64,000 nt of DNA from Oscillibacter sp. 1-3 (GTDB lineage: Bacteria; Bacillota; Clostridia; Oscillospirales; Oscillospiraceae), in NCBI RefSeq assembly GCF_000403435.2, contig NZ_KE159709.1, positions 563,721 through 627,720 on the forward strand, read 5' to 3'. The position numbers and the translations under genes are program-made. The notes beneath the pieces are model-generated. The model was not told the origin of the DNA. It was given only the letters and a program-made list of their open reading frames with translations, and did no database searches. Shown one piece after another: positions 50,698 to 59,930 of the stretch. The stretch's first letter is position 1. Every line of letters starts with the position of its first letter.

Positions 50698-52401
50698 TTA
50701 CAGGTCCAGTTCATTGACCCAGTCTACGATCTGCTGCCGGGCATCCTGGATGCGGTCCCGGGAAATGGACAGGCCGTCCAGCACCTCCGCCTGGGGCTCC
50801 AGAGAGCGGATGGCGGAAATCGTTCCGGAGAAGCCGCTGCCGCCGTGGGTGTTGAAGGGAACGATGGTCTTGCCCGCGAAATCATGGGTTTCAAAGAATG
50901 TGTACATCACCATGGGCATGTCGCCCCACCAGTTGGGATAGCCGATATAAATGGTATCATAGCTGCTCAGACTGTCAATATTTTTTGCCAGCGCGGGGCG
51001 GAAGTCCCGGTCCTGCTCCTCCCGTGCCTGGGCCACCAGGGTGGTGTGGTCCGTGGGATAAGGCACGGCGGGCTCAATGCGGAAGATGTCGGCGTTCGCG
51101 GTCTCCTGAATGACCTGGGCCATATACTGGGTATTGCCCAGGACTTCCCCGTTGATGACCACAGTGCTGTTGGCCTCCTCAGTGGTCATGTTGTTGGGAT
51201 TTGTGGTCTCCGGCTGGGAGAAGTACGCCACCAGAGTCCGGCCCTTCTGCTGAGAGGGCCGGGCCGTTTCTGTGACGGTGGGAGCGGCGGGGAGGTTTAG
51301 GCCGTTGACCCAGGCGGCAACCGTGCCGGCGGAAGCGCCGCTGGAGAACCGCTGACCCTCCTGCCAGTCGCCGCCGCGGGCCATCTCCTCCAGCAGCCGG
51401 CCGCTCTGGCCCAGGCCGGAGGAAGAGGAGGTGCAGAAGGGGATCACGGTCTTGCCGGTGAAGTCGTTGGCCTTCACAAAGGTATCCACCGGCCAGGCGG
51501 CAATGCCCCACCAGATGGGATAGCCGATGAATACCACATCGTAGTCCGCCCAGTTGTCCACGGTATCCTCGACCAGCGCGATATTCCGCTTGGAGACATC
51601 GTCATGCTCGGCGTTCACCCGGCTGGAGGAATCGGTCCAGTCCAGGTCGGCGGAGCTGTAGGGGTTCGCCGGGGTGATCTCAAAGGTATCGGCGTTCAGG
51701 GCGCCGGCGATGGTATTGGCGACGGCCTCCGTGCTGCCGGTGGCGGAGAAATAGGCCACCAGAACCTTCGCGCTGTTTCCGGCGGAGGGGGTTACGGACT
51801 GGCTGTCCCGGTTCATGTAGTTGTAGAGGATGAGGGCAATCTCGCCCCGGGTGGCGTTGTCGGCGGGAGCAAAGCGGTTTGCGTCTTTCGCCGGAACGAT
51901 GTTGTTGGCTCTGGCCCAATCCACTGCCGTCTTTGCGTAGTCGGAGATACCGGCTTCGTCGGCGTAATCGTCGGCAGAGGCGGCGGGAGAACCGGCCCAG
52001 CGCCAGAAGATGGCCGTGACCTGCTGGCGGGTAATGGGGTCGTTCACACCGAAACGTCCGTCCTGATAGCCGTTAATCAGGCCGCCTGCCGCCGCCCAGC
52101 TGGCGGCGTTCACGTAGTAGGCCGTGGACGCCACATCGGGGAAGCGGGTAGTTCCGGAGGCGGCGGGGTTGCCCGCCGCCCGATAGAGGATGGCGGCAAG
52201 CTGGGCACGGGTCACGTTGTCATTCGCGCCGAAGCGTCCGTCGTTATAGCCGTTGATATAGCCCTGCTGGGAGACCCACTGGACCGCCTGGGCGTAAGCG
52301 CTTCCGGCGGGCACGTCGGGAAACTCCGCCGCGGAGGCCGTTTCGACGCACAGCGCCAGCAGCATGGCGATGGTGAGCATCGCGGATAGAATCTTTTTCA
52401 T
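50698..52401 (-). CDS. Exported protein with three SLH domains and two flavodoxin domains
   Basis: 567 residues. A Sec signal ends near VETASA (residue 24), without a lipobox. Three SLH domains follow to about 200 (EFPDVPAGSAYAQA, RFPDVASTAYYVNA, then a third), and two flavodoxin domains: one from about 212 (VLVAYFSATGST, VVFIGYPIWWG) and one from about 390 (TLVAYFSQPETT, TIYIGYPNWWGD). The first keeps the FMN-phosphate loop; in the second that loop is altered (QPETTN). Expected to sit on the cell wall. AAGGGACATC precedes the ATG. Confidence 0.88.
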   Translation of the reverse strand: MKKILSAMLTIAMLLALCVETASAAEFPDVPAGSAYAQAVQWVSQQGYINGYNDGRFGANDNVTRAQLAAILYRAAGNPAASGTTRFPDVASTAYYVNAASWAAAGGLINGYQDGRFGVNDPITRQQVTAIFWRWAGSPAASADDYADEAGISDYAKTAVDWARANNIVPAKDANRFAPADNATRGEIALILYNYMNRDSQSVTPSAGNSAKVLVAYFSATGSTEAVANTIAGALNADTFEITPANPYSSADLDWTDSSSRVNAEHDDVSKRNIALVEDTVDNWADYDVVFIGYPIWWGIAAWPVDTFVKANDFTGKTVIPFCTSSSSGLGQSGRLLEEMARGGDWQEGQRFSSGASAGTVAAWVNGLNLPAAPTVTETARPSQQKGRTLVAYFSQPETTNPNNMTTEEANSTVVINGEVLGNTQYMAQVIQETANADIFRIEPAVPYPTDHTTLVAQAREEQDRDFRPALAKNIDSLSSYDTIYIGYPNWWGDMPMVMYTFFETHDFAGKTIVPFNTHGGSGFSGTISAIRSLEPQAEVLDGLSISRDRIQDARQQIVDWVNELDL

Positions 52402-52418
52402 GGTGATGTCCCTTTCTT

Positions 52419-53240
52419 CTATTTTTTCTTCTGGAGAATCCAGTCCTGCACATTTTTTTCGCTGAATACAACGCTTCCGCCGCCGTGATAATTGTAAATG
52501 CCCTGACGGTTGAACCAGGCGTTGTCCGGAATGTCCAGCCTCAGTAGATCGTCAATTTCCTCATCGGAGATGCCCGCCTCCCGGTAGGCGGCGCGGAGGC
52601 GGTTGTAAGCGTCCCGTGCCTTTTGGGAGCCGTAGTATTCATCGTTTTCCGCCATGAAGATGTAGACGGCGACCCGGTTTTCCGCTAAGGGCGCATACGT
52701 CCCGTCCCATTGGGACGCCCCGTGGAGATAGGCGGCGTAGAGGCCGGGCCGCAGTGCCACCGCCCGGGAAATGGTCTCCCCACCCGCCGAGTACCCGGCG
52801 GCATAGACCCGGTCAGGGTCTGCCGAAAAGTGCTCCAGCATGTACTCCGTCAGTTCGATGGACTGCCGGGCGGAGGTCTCATGCCAGTCGGTAAGCTGAG
52901 CGGAGACGACAATCAGCTCCTCCTCCAGCTCCGTCCAGACCTGGACGCCGTTCCAGTCCAGATTGCTGCCCGAGGAGTCCTCCCCGAACCACATCCGGTC
53001 ATAGCCCGGCATAACCACCATCATGGGATAGGACTTGCCGGCGTCGTAGCTCTCGGGCAGATAATAGCTGAAATGAATTTCGCCGGTCTCGCCGTTTAGA
53101 ATCTGCCCCCGGGTCCAGCCGGTTTGCGGCGTTTCCGCCGGAGCGGCGGGCGGCTCTGAGGGAATTTCCGATGGCTGGACGGGGCCGCCGCAGGCGGACA
53201 GAAGCAGATTTGCCGCCAGGAGCCACGAAAGCAAATGCAT
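52419..53240 (-). CDS. Exported lipoprotein esterase (alpha/beta hydrolase)
   Basis: 273 residues. Signal with lipobox LSAC, then a depolymerase/feruloyl-esterase-like hydrolase: nucleophile in AAGYSAGGE, FMAENDEYYG carrying an Asp, and a late His (YNYHGGG). Acts outside the membrane on an ester or short polymer; substrate unknown. ATG at 53240 with GGGAGG upstream. It lies 17 bases after the flavodoxin lipoprotein gene. Confidence 0.82.
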   Translation of the reverse strand: MHLLSWLLAANLLLSACGGPVQPSEIPSEPPAAPAETPQTGWTRGQILNGETGEIHFSYYLPESYDAGKSYPMMVVMPGYDRMWFGEDSSGSNLDWNGVQVWTELEEELIVVSAQLTDWHETSARQSIELTEYMLEHFSADPDRVYAAGYSAGGETISRAVALRPGLYAAYLHGASQWDGTYAPLAENRVAVYIFMAENDEYYGSQKARDAYNRLRAAYREAGISDEEIDDLLRLDIPDNAWFNRQGIYNYHGGGSVVFSEKNVQDWILQKKK

Positions 53241-53257
53241 TAAGTGCCCGCCTCCCA

Positions 53258-54472
53258 TCAAAAGCCCAGGCCGTCCAGCCAGGCGGACACGTCCGCCGCC
53301 GCCCCGGCGGCGTTCTGCTCGCTGACGGTAAAGCCGTCCTCGATCACCACGGCGCCGGGCTCCAGCTCCTGGATGGTCTGAATGGTTCCGGAGAAGCGGC
53401 TGCCGTTGTGGACGTTGAAGGGGATGATGGTTTTCCCGGAGAGATCATATTCATCAAAGAAGCTGTACAGCGCCTGGGGCATATCGTACCACCATGTGGG
53501 ATAGCCGATGAACACCGTTTCATAGCCGTCCAGGTCTTCGATATGACTGGTCAGCTCCGGGCGGTCGTTCCGGCGCTGCTCCTCCGAGGCGTACTCGATC
53601 ACCTCGTCTCGGTCGCCGGAGTAGCGGACGGCGGTCTGGATGGAGAACAGCGTCCCGCCGGTCTCCGCCTGGATCATGTCCGCCACAGCCCGCACCAGTC
53701 CTTTCTCCGTGCCGTCCACAGTGGTGACGCTGGCGGAGGTCACGGCGTCCGCCGCCCTGTTTTCATCGGCGGTAAAATAGGCGATCAGGACATTTCCGGA
53801 GGCGGCGGGGCCTCCGCCGCCGGAGAGATTCAAACTGTTCGCCCACTCCGTCACATCCGCCGCGTCCGCCCGGCTGGGGAAGCGGCGTCCTTCCAGCCAC
53901 TCGCCGGTTCCTGCGGCCTCCGCCAGAAGCGTGCCGCTGTCCTCCAGGCCGGAGGAGGAAGAGGTGCAGAAGGGGATCACGGTCTTGCCGGTGAAATCGT
54001 TGGCCTTCACAAAGCTGCCGGCGGGCCAGGCGGCAATGTGCCACCAGATGGGATAGCCCACAAATACCGTGTCGTACTCCGCCCAGTTCTCCGGCGTGGA
54101 AACCGTCAGCGCCACATCCTGCAAAGCCGGGTCCTCGTGCTCCAGGCTGACCCGGCTGGAGGAATCCCTCCAGTTCAGGTCATCGGAGGTATAGGCCTCC
54201 GCCGGGGTGATTGCAAAGAGGTCCGCCCCCAGGGTGTCCGCGATGGTCTGGGCCACCTGCTCCGTGCTGCCGGTGGCGGAGAAATAGGCCACCAGAATTT
54301 TTCCCTCCCCCGCCGGGGCGGGCGCTTCCGCCTTCTCCGGGGGCTGAACCGCCGGGGGCGCTTCTGGTGTCTGGGCCGGAGGCGCACTGGAAGTCCGTCC
54401 GCCGGAGCTGCCGCAGGCGGCCAGAGTCAAAGCCATAACCGCGGCCAGGAAAATTGAAAACGCTCGTTTCAT
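53258..54472 (-). CDS. Exported lipoprotein with two flavodoxin domains
   Basis: 404 residues. Signal with lipobox LAAC, a proline/alanine linker, then two flavodoxin domains: the first from about 58 (ILVAYFSATGST, TVFVGYPIWWH, TVIPFCTSSSSG), the second from about 225 (VLIAYFTADENR, TVFIGYPTWWYD, TIIPFNVHNGS). The first domain is closely similar to the first one of the SLH protein; again the second loop is unusual. ATG at 54472 with AAGGAG upstream. Confidence 0.88.
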   Translation of the reverse strand: MKRAFSIFLAAVMALTLAACGSSGGRTSSAPPAQTPEAPPAVQPPEKAEAPAPAGEGKILVAYFSATGSTEQVAQTIADTLGADLFAITPAEAYTSDDLNWRDSSSRVSLEHEDPALQDVALTVSTPENWAEYDTVFVGYPIWWHIAAWPAGSFVKANDFTGKTVIPFCTSSSSGLEDSGTLLAEAAGTGEWLEGRRFPSRADAADVTEWANSLNLSGGGGPAASGNVLIAYFTADENRAADAVTSASVTTVDGTEKGLVRAVADMIQAETGGTLFSIQTAVRYSGDRDEVIEYASEEQRRNDRPELTSHIEDLDGYETVFIGYPTWWYDMPQALYSFFDEYDLSGKTIIPFNVHNGSRFSGTIQTIQELEPGAVVIEDGFTVSEQNAAGAAADVSAWLDGLGF

Positions 54473-54500
54473 AAAAGTGCACTCCTTTGCATTTGATCGT

Positions 54501-55652
54501 CTATTGGACATCGGCCTGAATCCAGGCCTCCACATGGTCTGCAACCACGTCGTTGTTCAAATCCTGGAAGATAAAGTGGTCGTTGCCCGTGATGCCCTCC
54601 TGCGGCAAATCCACCACCATGCAGTTTCCGCCCGCCTCGTTATAGGCGTCCCGGAAGGCGTAGCACGCGCTCCGCATCCCCTGCCACATCATGGTCGCCA
54701 TAATGGCCGGATCGCCGTTGTCGATGTAATCGCCGAAGTACATGGTGACGGGGATCTTCTTCTCCAGCACCGCCTGAAAATCGGGGGAATTCGCCGCGGG
54801 CGCGGCGCCGGGTTCCACGGCCACGATGGCGGCAATGTGGTCTGTGTACTGTGCCGCCGTCCAGCCGGGGCCGCCGCCCTGAGAGTGGGTGACCAGAATG
54901 GAATCCCTGCCGGTGCGGGCATATACCTCGTCAATGGCGGCCGCTGCTGCCCGGGCCACCGTCTCGTTGTCAAAGTCGCCGCCCATGTCGCTCCGCATCC
55001 CGGTGTCCGGGGTCATCTGGCGGAAAAACTGGTTGACGCTTTCGTCGTCGTTGGGAAACTGGGAGCCCTCATTGGGGATAGATTTTCCGTTCTCCCAGCG
55101 GCCAATGCGGAATTGGGTATACCACCGCTGGTCCAAAGTCTTGGTGCTGATCTCTCCGCTGACGGAGGTGGCGCCCGCCTCGCCCCGGCGGGGCCCGTCA
55201 ATCAGAAAAACGCTGTGTCCCATTCTCAGGAACAGGTCCGACCAGCCGGGGCGGCCGTCGGGAGTGGTCATCCAGCCCATACGGGACTGGCCGTAGCCGT
55301 GGAGGAACACCATGGGCAGGCCGGTTTCCTCAGCGGGAATCTGATAGAGGACGTTGGCGTGGTCCACGTGGGCGGTCTGGCCCGCGCCGGTTTCCTCAAA
55401 GTGGTTTTCCGGATCAAAGGTGCCCTCAGAGGTGACAGTGATGCCTCCGGCGGAGAAAATGCCCTGTTTGGCAATCACCAGCGCACCTTCGGGAATCTGG
55501 GCTTCGGCCTCCTGCCGGGCCTCGCCCTGCGGTCCATTGGGTGCGGCGGCGGGCGCACCGTCATTGACGGGGGTTCCGGCGCAGCCCGCCAGCAGGGAGA
55601 GGACCATTGCGCCGCCCAGCAGCAGTGCGGTGAGACGGTTTTTGCTTTTCAT
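54501..55652 (-). CDS. Exported lipoprotein alpha/beta hydrolase
   Basis: 383 residues. Lipobox LAGC, then an alpha/beta hydrolase with FLHGYGQSRMGW as oxyanion loop, VTHSQGGGPGW as nucleophile elbow, and late GNDHFIFQD with the probable His. AGGAGG lies upstream of the ATG. Similar to the large secreted esterases found beside flavodoxin lipoproteins in clostridia, from memory. Substrate unknown. Confidence 0.82.
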   Translation of the reverse strand: MKSKNRLTALLLGGAMVLSLLAGCAGTPVNDGAPAAAPNGPQGEARQEAEAQIPEGALVIAKQGIFSAGGITVTSEGTFDPENHFEETGAGQTAHVDHANVLYQIPAEETGLPMVFLHGYGQSRMGWMTTPDGRPGWSDLFLRMGHSVFLIDGPRRGEAGATSVSGEISTKTLDQRWYTQFRIGRWENGKSIPNEGSQFPNDDESVNQFFRQMTPDTGMRSDMGGDFDNETVARAAAAAIDEVYARTGRDSILVTHSQGGGPGWTAAQYTDHIAAIVAVEPGAAPAANSPDFQAVLEKKIPVTMYFGDYIDNGDPAIMATMMWQGMRSACYAFRDAYNEAGGNCMVVDLPQEGITGNDHFIFQDLNNDVVADHVEAWIQADVQ

Positions 55653-55672
55653 AGTTTAAGACCTCCTGTTTC

Positions 55673-56669
55673 TTACGCAATCACTTTTGTGCCGCCGAAC
55701 ACCGGGGACATCTCCATGGCGTCCAGCGCGCCGTCCAGCTCCTGGACCTCGGCGGCGGTCAGCGCCACGTCCGCCGCCCCGGCGTTCTCCTCCAGGCGCT
55801 CGGGCTTCCGGCTGCCGGGAATGGGGACGAGATAGGGCTTTTTGCGGAGCATCCAGGCCAGGGAAATCTGGGCGGGCGAGGCCCGCTTCTCCTCCGCCAT
55901 GGACCAGAACCAGGTCCAGCAGGGCCTGGTTCTGGTCCATGGCGGAGTCGGAAAACTGCGGCATGACGCTGCGGTAGTCCGTTCCTGCGTCAAAGCGGGA
56001 GTGTTTGCCGTACCGGCCGGAGAGCAGTCCGTTGGCCAGGGGCGAGAAGGCCACAAACCCAATGTTCAGCTCCTCCAGCACAGGAAACAGCTTCTCGTGC
56101 CACCGGGCCATCATGGAGTAGCGGTTCTGGACCGCTGTCACGGGACAGACGGCATGGGCCCGGCGGATGACATCCTCCGTCGCCTCGGAGAGGCCCCAGT
56201 GGGTGATCTTGCCCTCTTTCATCAAATCCGCCATGACCCCGGCTGTCTCCTCAACGGGGACCTTTGGGTCCGGGCGGTGCTGGTAGTAGAGGTCCACGTG
56301 GTCCCGTCCCAGCCGCCGCAGGGAGGCCTCCAGAGAGGCCCGGATGGTCTCGGGCCGGGAGTCCGGAACCAGGGGCTTGTTTACCGCCGGGGAGGTCTGA
56401 TCGAAGCGGATGCCGAACTTGGTGGCAATGCATACGTCATGGCGGCCCTTCAGCGCCGCGCCCACCAGCTCTTCGTTGTGGTGGGGGTCCTCCGGCGTGC
56501 CGTAGACCTCGGCGGTGTCAAAAAACGTGTAGCCCAGGTCCGCCGCCCGCAGAATGGTCCGCATGGCCTCGATACGGTTTGTGGGCGCACCGTAGGCGTG
56601 GGAGAAGCCCATGCACCTCAGGCCCACGGCGGAGACGGCCAGGTCTTTTCCCAGGATTCGCTGTTCCAT
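55673..56669 (-). pseudogene. Aldo/keto reductase with a frameshift at a 23-base inverted repeat
   Basis: ATG at 56669 (AAAGGAG upstream) opens a normal aldo/keto reductase: FFDTAEVYGT, ATKF, YYQHRPD keep Asp, Tyr, Lys and His. The frame is lost after MDQNQALLDLV; the expected continuation MAEEKRASPAQISLAWML to GGTKVIA lies in another frame and ends at 55673. The break coincides with an inverted copy of the preceding 23 bases. Intact length would be about 331 residues. As written the product ends with an unrelated arginine-rich tail at 55656. Confidence 0.85.
55892..55947. repeat. 23-base perfect inverted repeat inside the aldo/keto reductase
   Basis: 55892-55914 and 55925-55947 are exact reverse complements (core CCATGGACCAGAACCAGG) around a 10-base loop. 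The frameshift of the host gene falls at the copy nearer the gene's 3' end. Confidence 0.9.
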
Positions 56670-56739
56670 AGAGATTGCTCCTTTCAAACGGCTCGCCGCC
56701 GTCTTGCTGTTTACAAGCCTTATTTTACCCATAAAGCGT

Positions 56740-56776
56740 GAAAACGGAAGTCTCGATTGGTTGATGGGTATAAAGC
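56740..56776 (-). promoter_or_regulatory. Shared upstream box, copy 1
   Basis: 37 bases, 71 bases before the aldo/keto reductase start, that match 30 of 37 positions of a box at 60846. Core on the plus strand ATTGGTTGAT, then GTAT and AAGC, preceded by GAAAAC and GAAG. Nearby GTATAAA and TTTATAC form a small inverted repeat (56768-56790). Likely a common regulator site. Confidence 0.6.
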
Positions 56777-56816
56777 GCAGGGTTTATACTTGCGTGATCG
56801 CCTCCAGGCTGCGGTA

Positions 56817-56855
56817 AAATGAAAGAGCTGGAGCGGCTCTCCAGCTCTTTCATTT
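56817..56855. terminator. Terminator after the truncated lipoprotein
   Basis: 17-base stem AAATGAAAGAGCTGGAG with 5-base loop and its complement; T-rich on either strand. It separates the Fe-alcohol dehydrogenase part of the cluster from the aldo/keto reductase part. Confidence 0.7.
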
Positions 56856-56907
56856 CACCGTTTTTCTGTGATCGGGATCGCTCCGGCATGTCCGCAGATC
56901 TTACGTC

Positions 56908-57084
56908 TCATTTCAGCTTTCCGCCATCCTGGAACGCCCTACCCGGGCAGATCAGCACAGCGCCCTTTCCGTCGGTTCCCTCCGGAACGGGGAAGAAGGT
57001 CAGGGTGGGGCGGAAGTCCGGGGCGTCTCCGCAGGCGGAGAGCAGGAGGCAGAGGGACAGCGCCAGCGCCGGAATCACATTCAT
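56908..57084 (-). pseudogene. Truncated lipoprotein, N-terminal piece of an esterase
   Basis: 58 residues: a lipoprotein signal with lipobox LSAC, then FFPVPEGTDGKGAVLICPG, which matches the first strand and oxyanion turn of secreted alpha/beta hydrolases, and then a stop. The rest of the hydrolase is missing. GGGGAGG precedes the ATG. Likely a remnant, though a small lipoprotein cannot be excluded. Confidence 0.6.
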
Positions 57085-57104
57085 CTGGTATGCGCCTCCC
57101 CGCC

Positions 57105-58262
57105 TCACACGCATTCTTGCAGGATTTCCAGCAGTTCCTCCCGGCTCAGCTTCTTACAGCACCCGGCGGTGAGATTGGTGGAATCCGCGATGGCCTTGAG
57201 ATCTTTGCTGGGGTCAATCCCCATCTCCGTGAAGCTGGCGGGCAGACCGGCTTCCCTGATGAAGTCCGCCAGGGCTTCCACGCCCGCCTGGGCGGTCTCC
57301 TCCGCCGTGGCCCTGTCCGCAATGCCCCAGACGTTCCGGGCGAAGCGGGCAAACTTCTCGGCTCCGGCCCCGCAGATGTGGCGGTAGAGCACCGGGTGGA
57401 TCACCGCCAGGCCCTGGCCGTGGTTGCAGTCCGTATAGGCTCCCAGCTGGTGCTCCAGCTGGTGGCACTGGAAGTCCGTCACCTTGCCGATTTTCAGGAT
57501 GCCGTTCTCCGCCATGGCGGAGGCCCACATCAGCTCACTGCGGGCCTCATAATTGCCGTGATCCCGCAGCAAGACCCGAATGTTGGCGATTACGCTCCGC
57601 ATAACCGCCTCACTGATGTCGTCGGAGAGGTTGTTGTGGCCGTGGGGCTGGCCGAAGTAGGTCTCCATGGCGTGGCTCAGGGTGTCGAAGGCCCCGGAAA
57701 TCACCTGCCGGAAGGGGACGGTCATGGTCAGCTCCGGGTCCAGCACGGCGAAGCTGTTATAGGCGCCCATCATACCGCCCTTGATCTTTCTTTCCTCGTG
57801 GGTGATGACTGCCCCGTTGTTCATTTCACTTCCGGTTCCGGAGGCCGTCACCACCGCGCCCATGGGGACAAACTCGGCGGGAAACTGTTTTTTTGCCGTC
57901 TCCATCTCCCAGATGTCCTCTTCCAGCTTTGCCTGGGCGGAGACGATCTTGCAGCAGTCGATGACGCTGCCGCCGCCCACCGCCAGAATGAAGTCCACCC
58001 CCTTCTCCCGGACCAGCGCCGCGCCCTCCTGGACCTTGGCGTAGGTGGGATTTGGCATGATGCCGGGGAAGTCCACCACCGTCTTTCCGGCGGCGGTGAG
58101 TATACCGAGAATCTGGTCATAGACGCCGGTTTTCCGGAGAGAGCCGCCGCCGTAAGCCAGCAGGACGGTCCTGCCGTATTTGGCGAGCTCCGGTTTGATA
58201 TGCTCCATGGCCCCCTTGCCGAAATAGACCTTGGTGGGATAGGAAAAGGTGAAGTTATTCAT
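57105..58262 (-). CDS. Iron-containing alcohol dehydrogenase
   Basis: 385 residues, group III alcohol dehydrogenase of the butanol dehydrogenase/YqhD type: GGGSVIDCCK for NAD(P) binding, and the metal ligands Asp and His spread over GAFDTLSHAMETYF, HQLEHQLGAY and NHGQGLAV. Cytoplasmic reductase of aldehydes. ATG at 58262 overlaps the end of the upstream hydrolase gene by 8 bases. Confidence 0.93.
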   Translation of the reverse strand: MNNFTFSYPTKVYFGKGAMEHIKPELAKYGRTVLLAYGGGSLRKTGVYDQILGILTAAGKTVVDFPGIMPNPTYAKVQEGAALVREKGVDFILAVGGGSVIDCCKIVSAQAKLEEDIWEMETAKKQFPAEFVPMGAVVTASGTGSEMNNGAVITHEERKIKGGMMGAYNSFAVLDPELTMTVPFRQVISGAFDTLSHAMETYFGQPHGHNNLSDDISEAVMRSVIANIRVLLRDHGNYEARSELMWASAMAENGILKIGKVTDFQCHQLEHQLGAYTDCNHGQGLAVIHPVLYRHICGAGAEKFARFARNVWGIADRATAEETAQAGVEALADFIREAGLPASFTEMGIDPSKDLKAIADSTNLTAGCCKKLSREELLEILQECV

Positions 58263-59268
58263 AGTTCGCACTCCTCATTTTAGATTGTTCAATTTGCCTT
58301 TGCCAAAAGGCGATGGCGCTGTCAATCCAGCCCTGGGCGGCGGTGCCGGTCCCCAGGCCGAAGCCATGGCCCAGGCCGGGATAACAGCGGAACTCCGTAT
58401 CTGCGCCCATGGCGGCAATTGCCTGCACCCGCCGCTCCATGGTCCGCCAGCTGGCGATGTTGTCACTGTCGCCCACGCAGACATAGGTGGGCGGCTCGCC
58501 GCCAGGATTGTACTCGCTGTGCCCGGTGTACTGCATCACAACGGTTCCGGGCCGGGGCAGGTCGTCCCCGCCGAAGGCCGCCGGCCCCAGAGAGCCGAGA
58601 TACGCCGCCATCCGCGCCCCGGCGGAGCCTCCCCAAACGGAATAGCAGTCCGTGGAAATCCCCAACTCCTCCGCATTTTCAAAGATGAAGGAGACGGCCC
58701 GGGCCAGGTCCTCGCAGGCGGTCTGCGCCCCTGGGCGGTAGATGAGGGCAAAGGCGTGATAGCCCTGCCGGGACAGGGTCAGGGCATGGGGGAAGCTGTC
58801 GTGCATGGCTCCCACATAGGCAAAGGCCCCTCCGGCATTGCAGACGGCGAAGGGCGCGCCCTCCTCCCCCTTGAAGAAGAACAGGCCGGTATTCTCTTTT
58901 GCCGGGTCCGCCGTCTTTTCCGCGTCGGTATAAATATCATAGAACACCGTCTCCCCGGCGGCGGCACGGTCATGCAGGGAGTTTACGGTCTCCACCGTCA
59001 TGTCCGGGTCGATATTCCGGTAATAGGTCAGGCGCAGTTCCCCCAGGGTTTCTCCGCTGTAATAGGCGGCCTGTACCGGGAACAGTAGCCGCCCGTAATC
59101 CGCAAAGACCGGGTCGGCCATCACGTCCGCAATGGGGGTATCCGCAGTGAACGGGGACTTTGTGACCACCGCCTCCTCCGTGGCGCTTTCCGTCCTTGCC
59201 GGAACGCCGCCGCAGGCCGACAAGGCCAAAGAGAGGCTTAGAAGTCCGGTCAAAACTGTCATTTTCAA
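58255..59268 (-). CDS. Exported lipoprotein alpha/beta hydrolase
   Basis: 337 residues. The TTG at 59268 overlaps the upstream stop (TTGA) and has AGGAGG 9 bases before it; the signal LTGLLSLSLALSAC carries the lipobox LSAC. The hydrolase has YNAGGAF-like oxyanion turn (VCNAGGAFAYV), nucleophile elbow SVWGGSAGARM, Asp in VCVGDSDN and His in GLGHGFG. An acetyl-esterase-type enzyme outside the membrane. Confidence 0.86.
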   Translation of the reverse strand: MKMTVLTGLLSLSLALSACGGVPARTESATEEAVVTKSPFTADTPIADVMADPVFADYGRLLFPVQAAYYSGETLGELRLTYYRNIDPDMTVETVNSLHDRAAAGETVFYDIYTDAEKTADPAKENTGLFFFKGEEGAPFAVCNAGGAFAYVGAMHDSFPHALTLSRQGYHAFALIYRPGAQTACEDLARAVSFIFENAEELGISTDCYSVWGGSAGARMAAYLGSLGPAAFGGDDLPRPGTVVMQYTGHSEYNPGGEPPTYVCVGDSDNIASWRTMERRVQAIAAMGADTEFRCYPGLGHGFGLGTGTAAQGWIDSAIAFWQRQIEQSKMRSANYE

Positions 59269-59930
59269 TCGCACGCCCTCCTGCGGGTCAAAATTCTGCC
59301 GCCATAATAGCCGCAGCATACAAACAGGCCCATTATGGCCAGATAGTCCAGGAAAAACAGGGCCAGCGGCCGCTCAAAATCAAAGAACACAAAGTGGCTC
59401 CGGAGAAACAGATAGTCTGCAATCCGGTTCCGCCAGAGGGCGGCGGCGCCATAGGCCGCAATGAAAATCGCCGCGGATCTGGAAACTGTCACAGGCAAAC
59501 GGAGCGGCGCCTTCCGCCGGACGGCGGCCACGACCTGTCCCCAGTGAATACCAAAGTGGAGACTCAAAAATACAAAGCCCCAATAGGCGCACAGCATATG
59601 GACTACCCTGGCCCAGCCCCGTGCGCCGGAGATGGAGAGCCAGCCGAACACGTGCCGGGAGAGGACCGCGCCGCTGGCCATGGCCCCCAGCATCGTCAGC
59701 AGGACCAGCGCCGCCAAAAGTGTCTGGAGGACCCGGAAAGCCGTATAGCGTCCCCGTTTTAAGCCGCGTATCCAGCTCCAATTCAGGCCGTGGTGCAGGA
59801 TGGACAGCAGGAGCATTCCCGCGCCAATCCACTCATGGGCCGCCTCGCCCACCAGGGAGTAGCCCATCAGCGCCATCAGGGCGGCGGTCATCAGCAGATC
59901 AACGGCCCGCTTGAATGCCGGCTTGTTCAC
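59265..59930 (-). CDS. DUF4405-type membrane protein, possible haem protein
   Basis: 221 residues with about five to six membrane segments. Histidines recur at helix positions (LSILHHGLNW, LSRHVFGW, VVHMLCAYWG, SLHFGIHWG), the pattern of DUF4405, which resembles haem-b membrane cytochromes. It could carry electrons across the membrane; haem binding is inferred. ATG at 59930 overlaps the aldo/keto reductase stop (ATGA), and its own stop overlaps the next start. Confidence 0.8.
   Translation of the reverse strand: MNKPAFKRAVDLLMTAALMALMGYSLVGEAAHEWIGAGMLLLSILHHGLNWSWIRGLKRGRYTAFRVLQTLLAALVLLTMLGAMASGAVLSRHVFGWLSISGARGWARVVHMLCAYWGFVFLSLHFGIHWGQVVAAVRRKAPLRLPVTVSRSAAIFIAAYGAAALWRNRIADYLFLRSHFVFFDFERPLALFFLDYLAIMGLFVCCGYYGGRILTRRRACD

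Noticed and set aside
53171..54457. 428-codon plus-strand open frame
   Set aside because: Antisense of the flavodoxin lipoprotein; the minus strand has signal peptide, lipobox and two domains.
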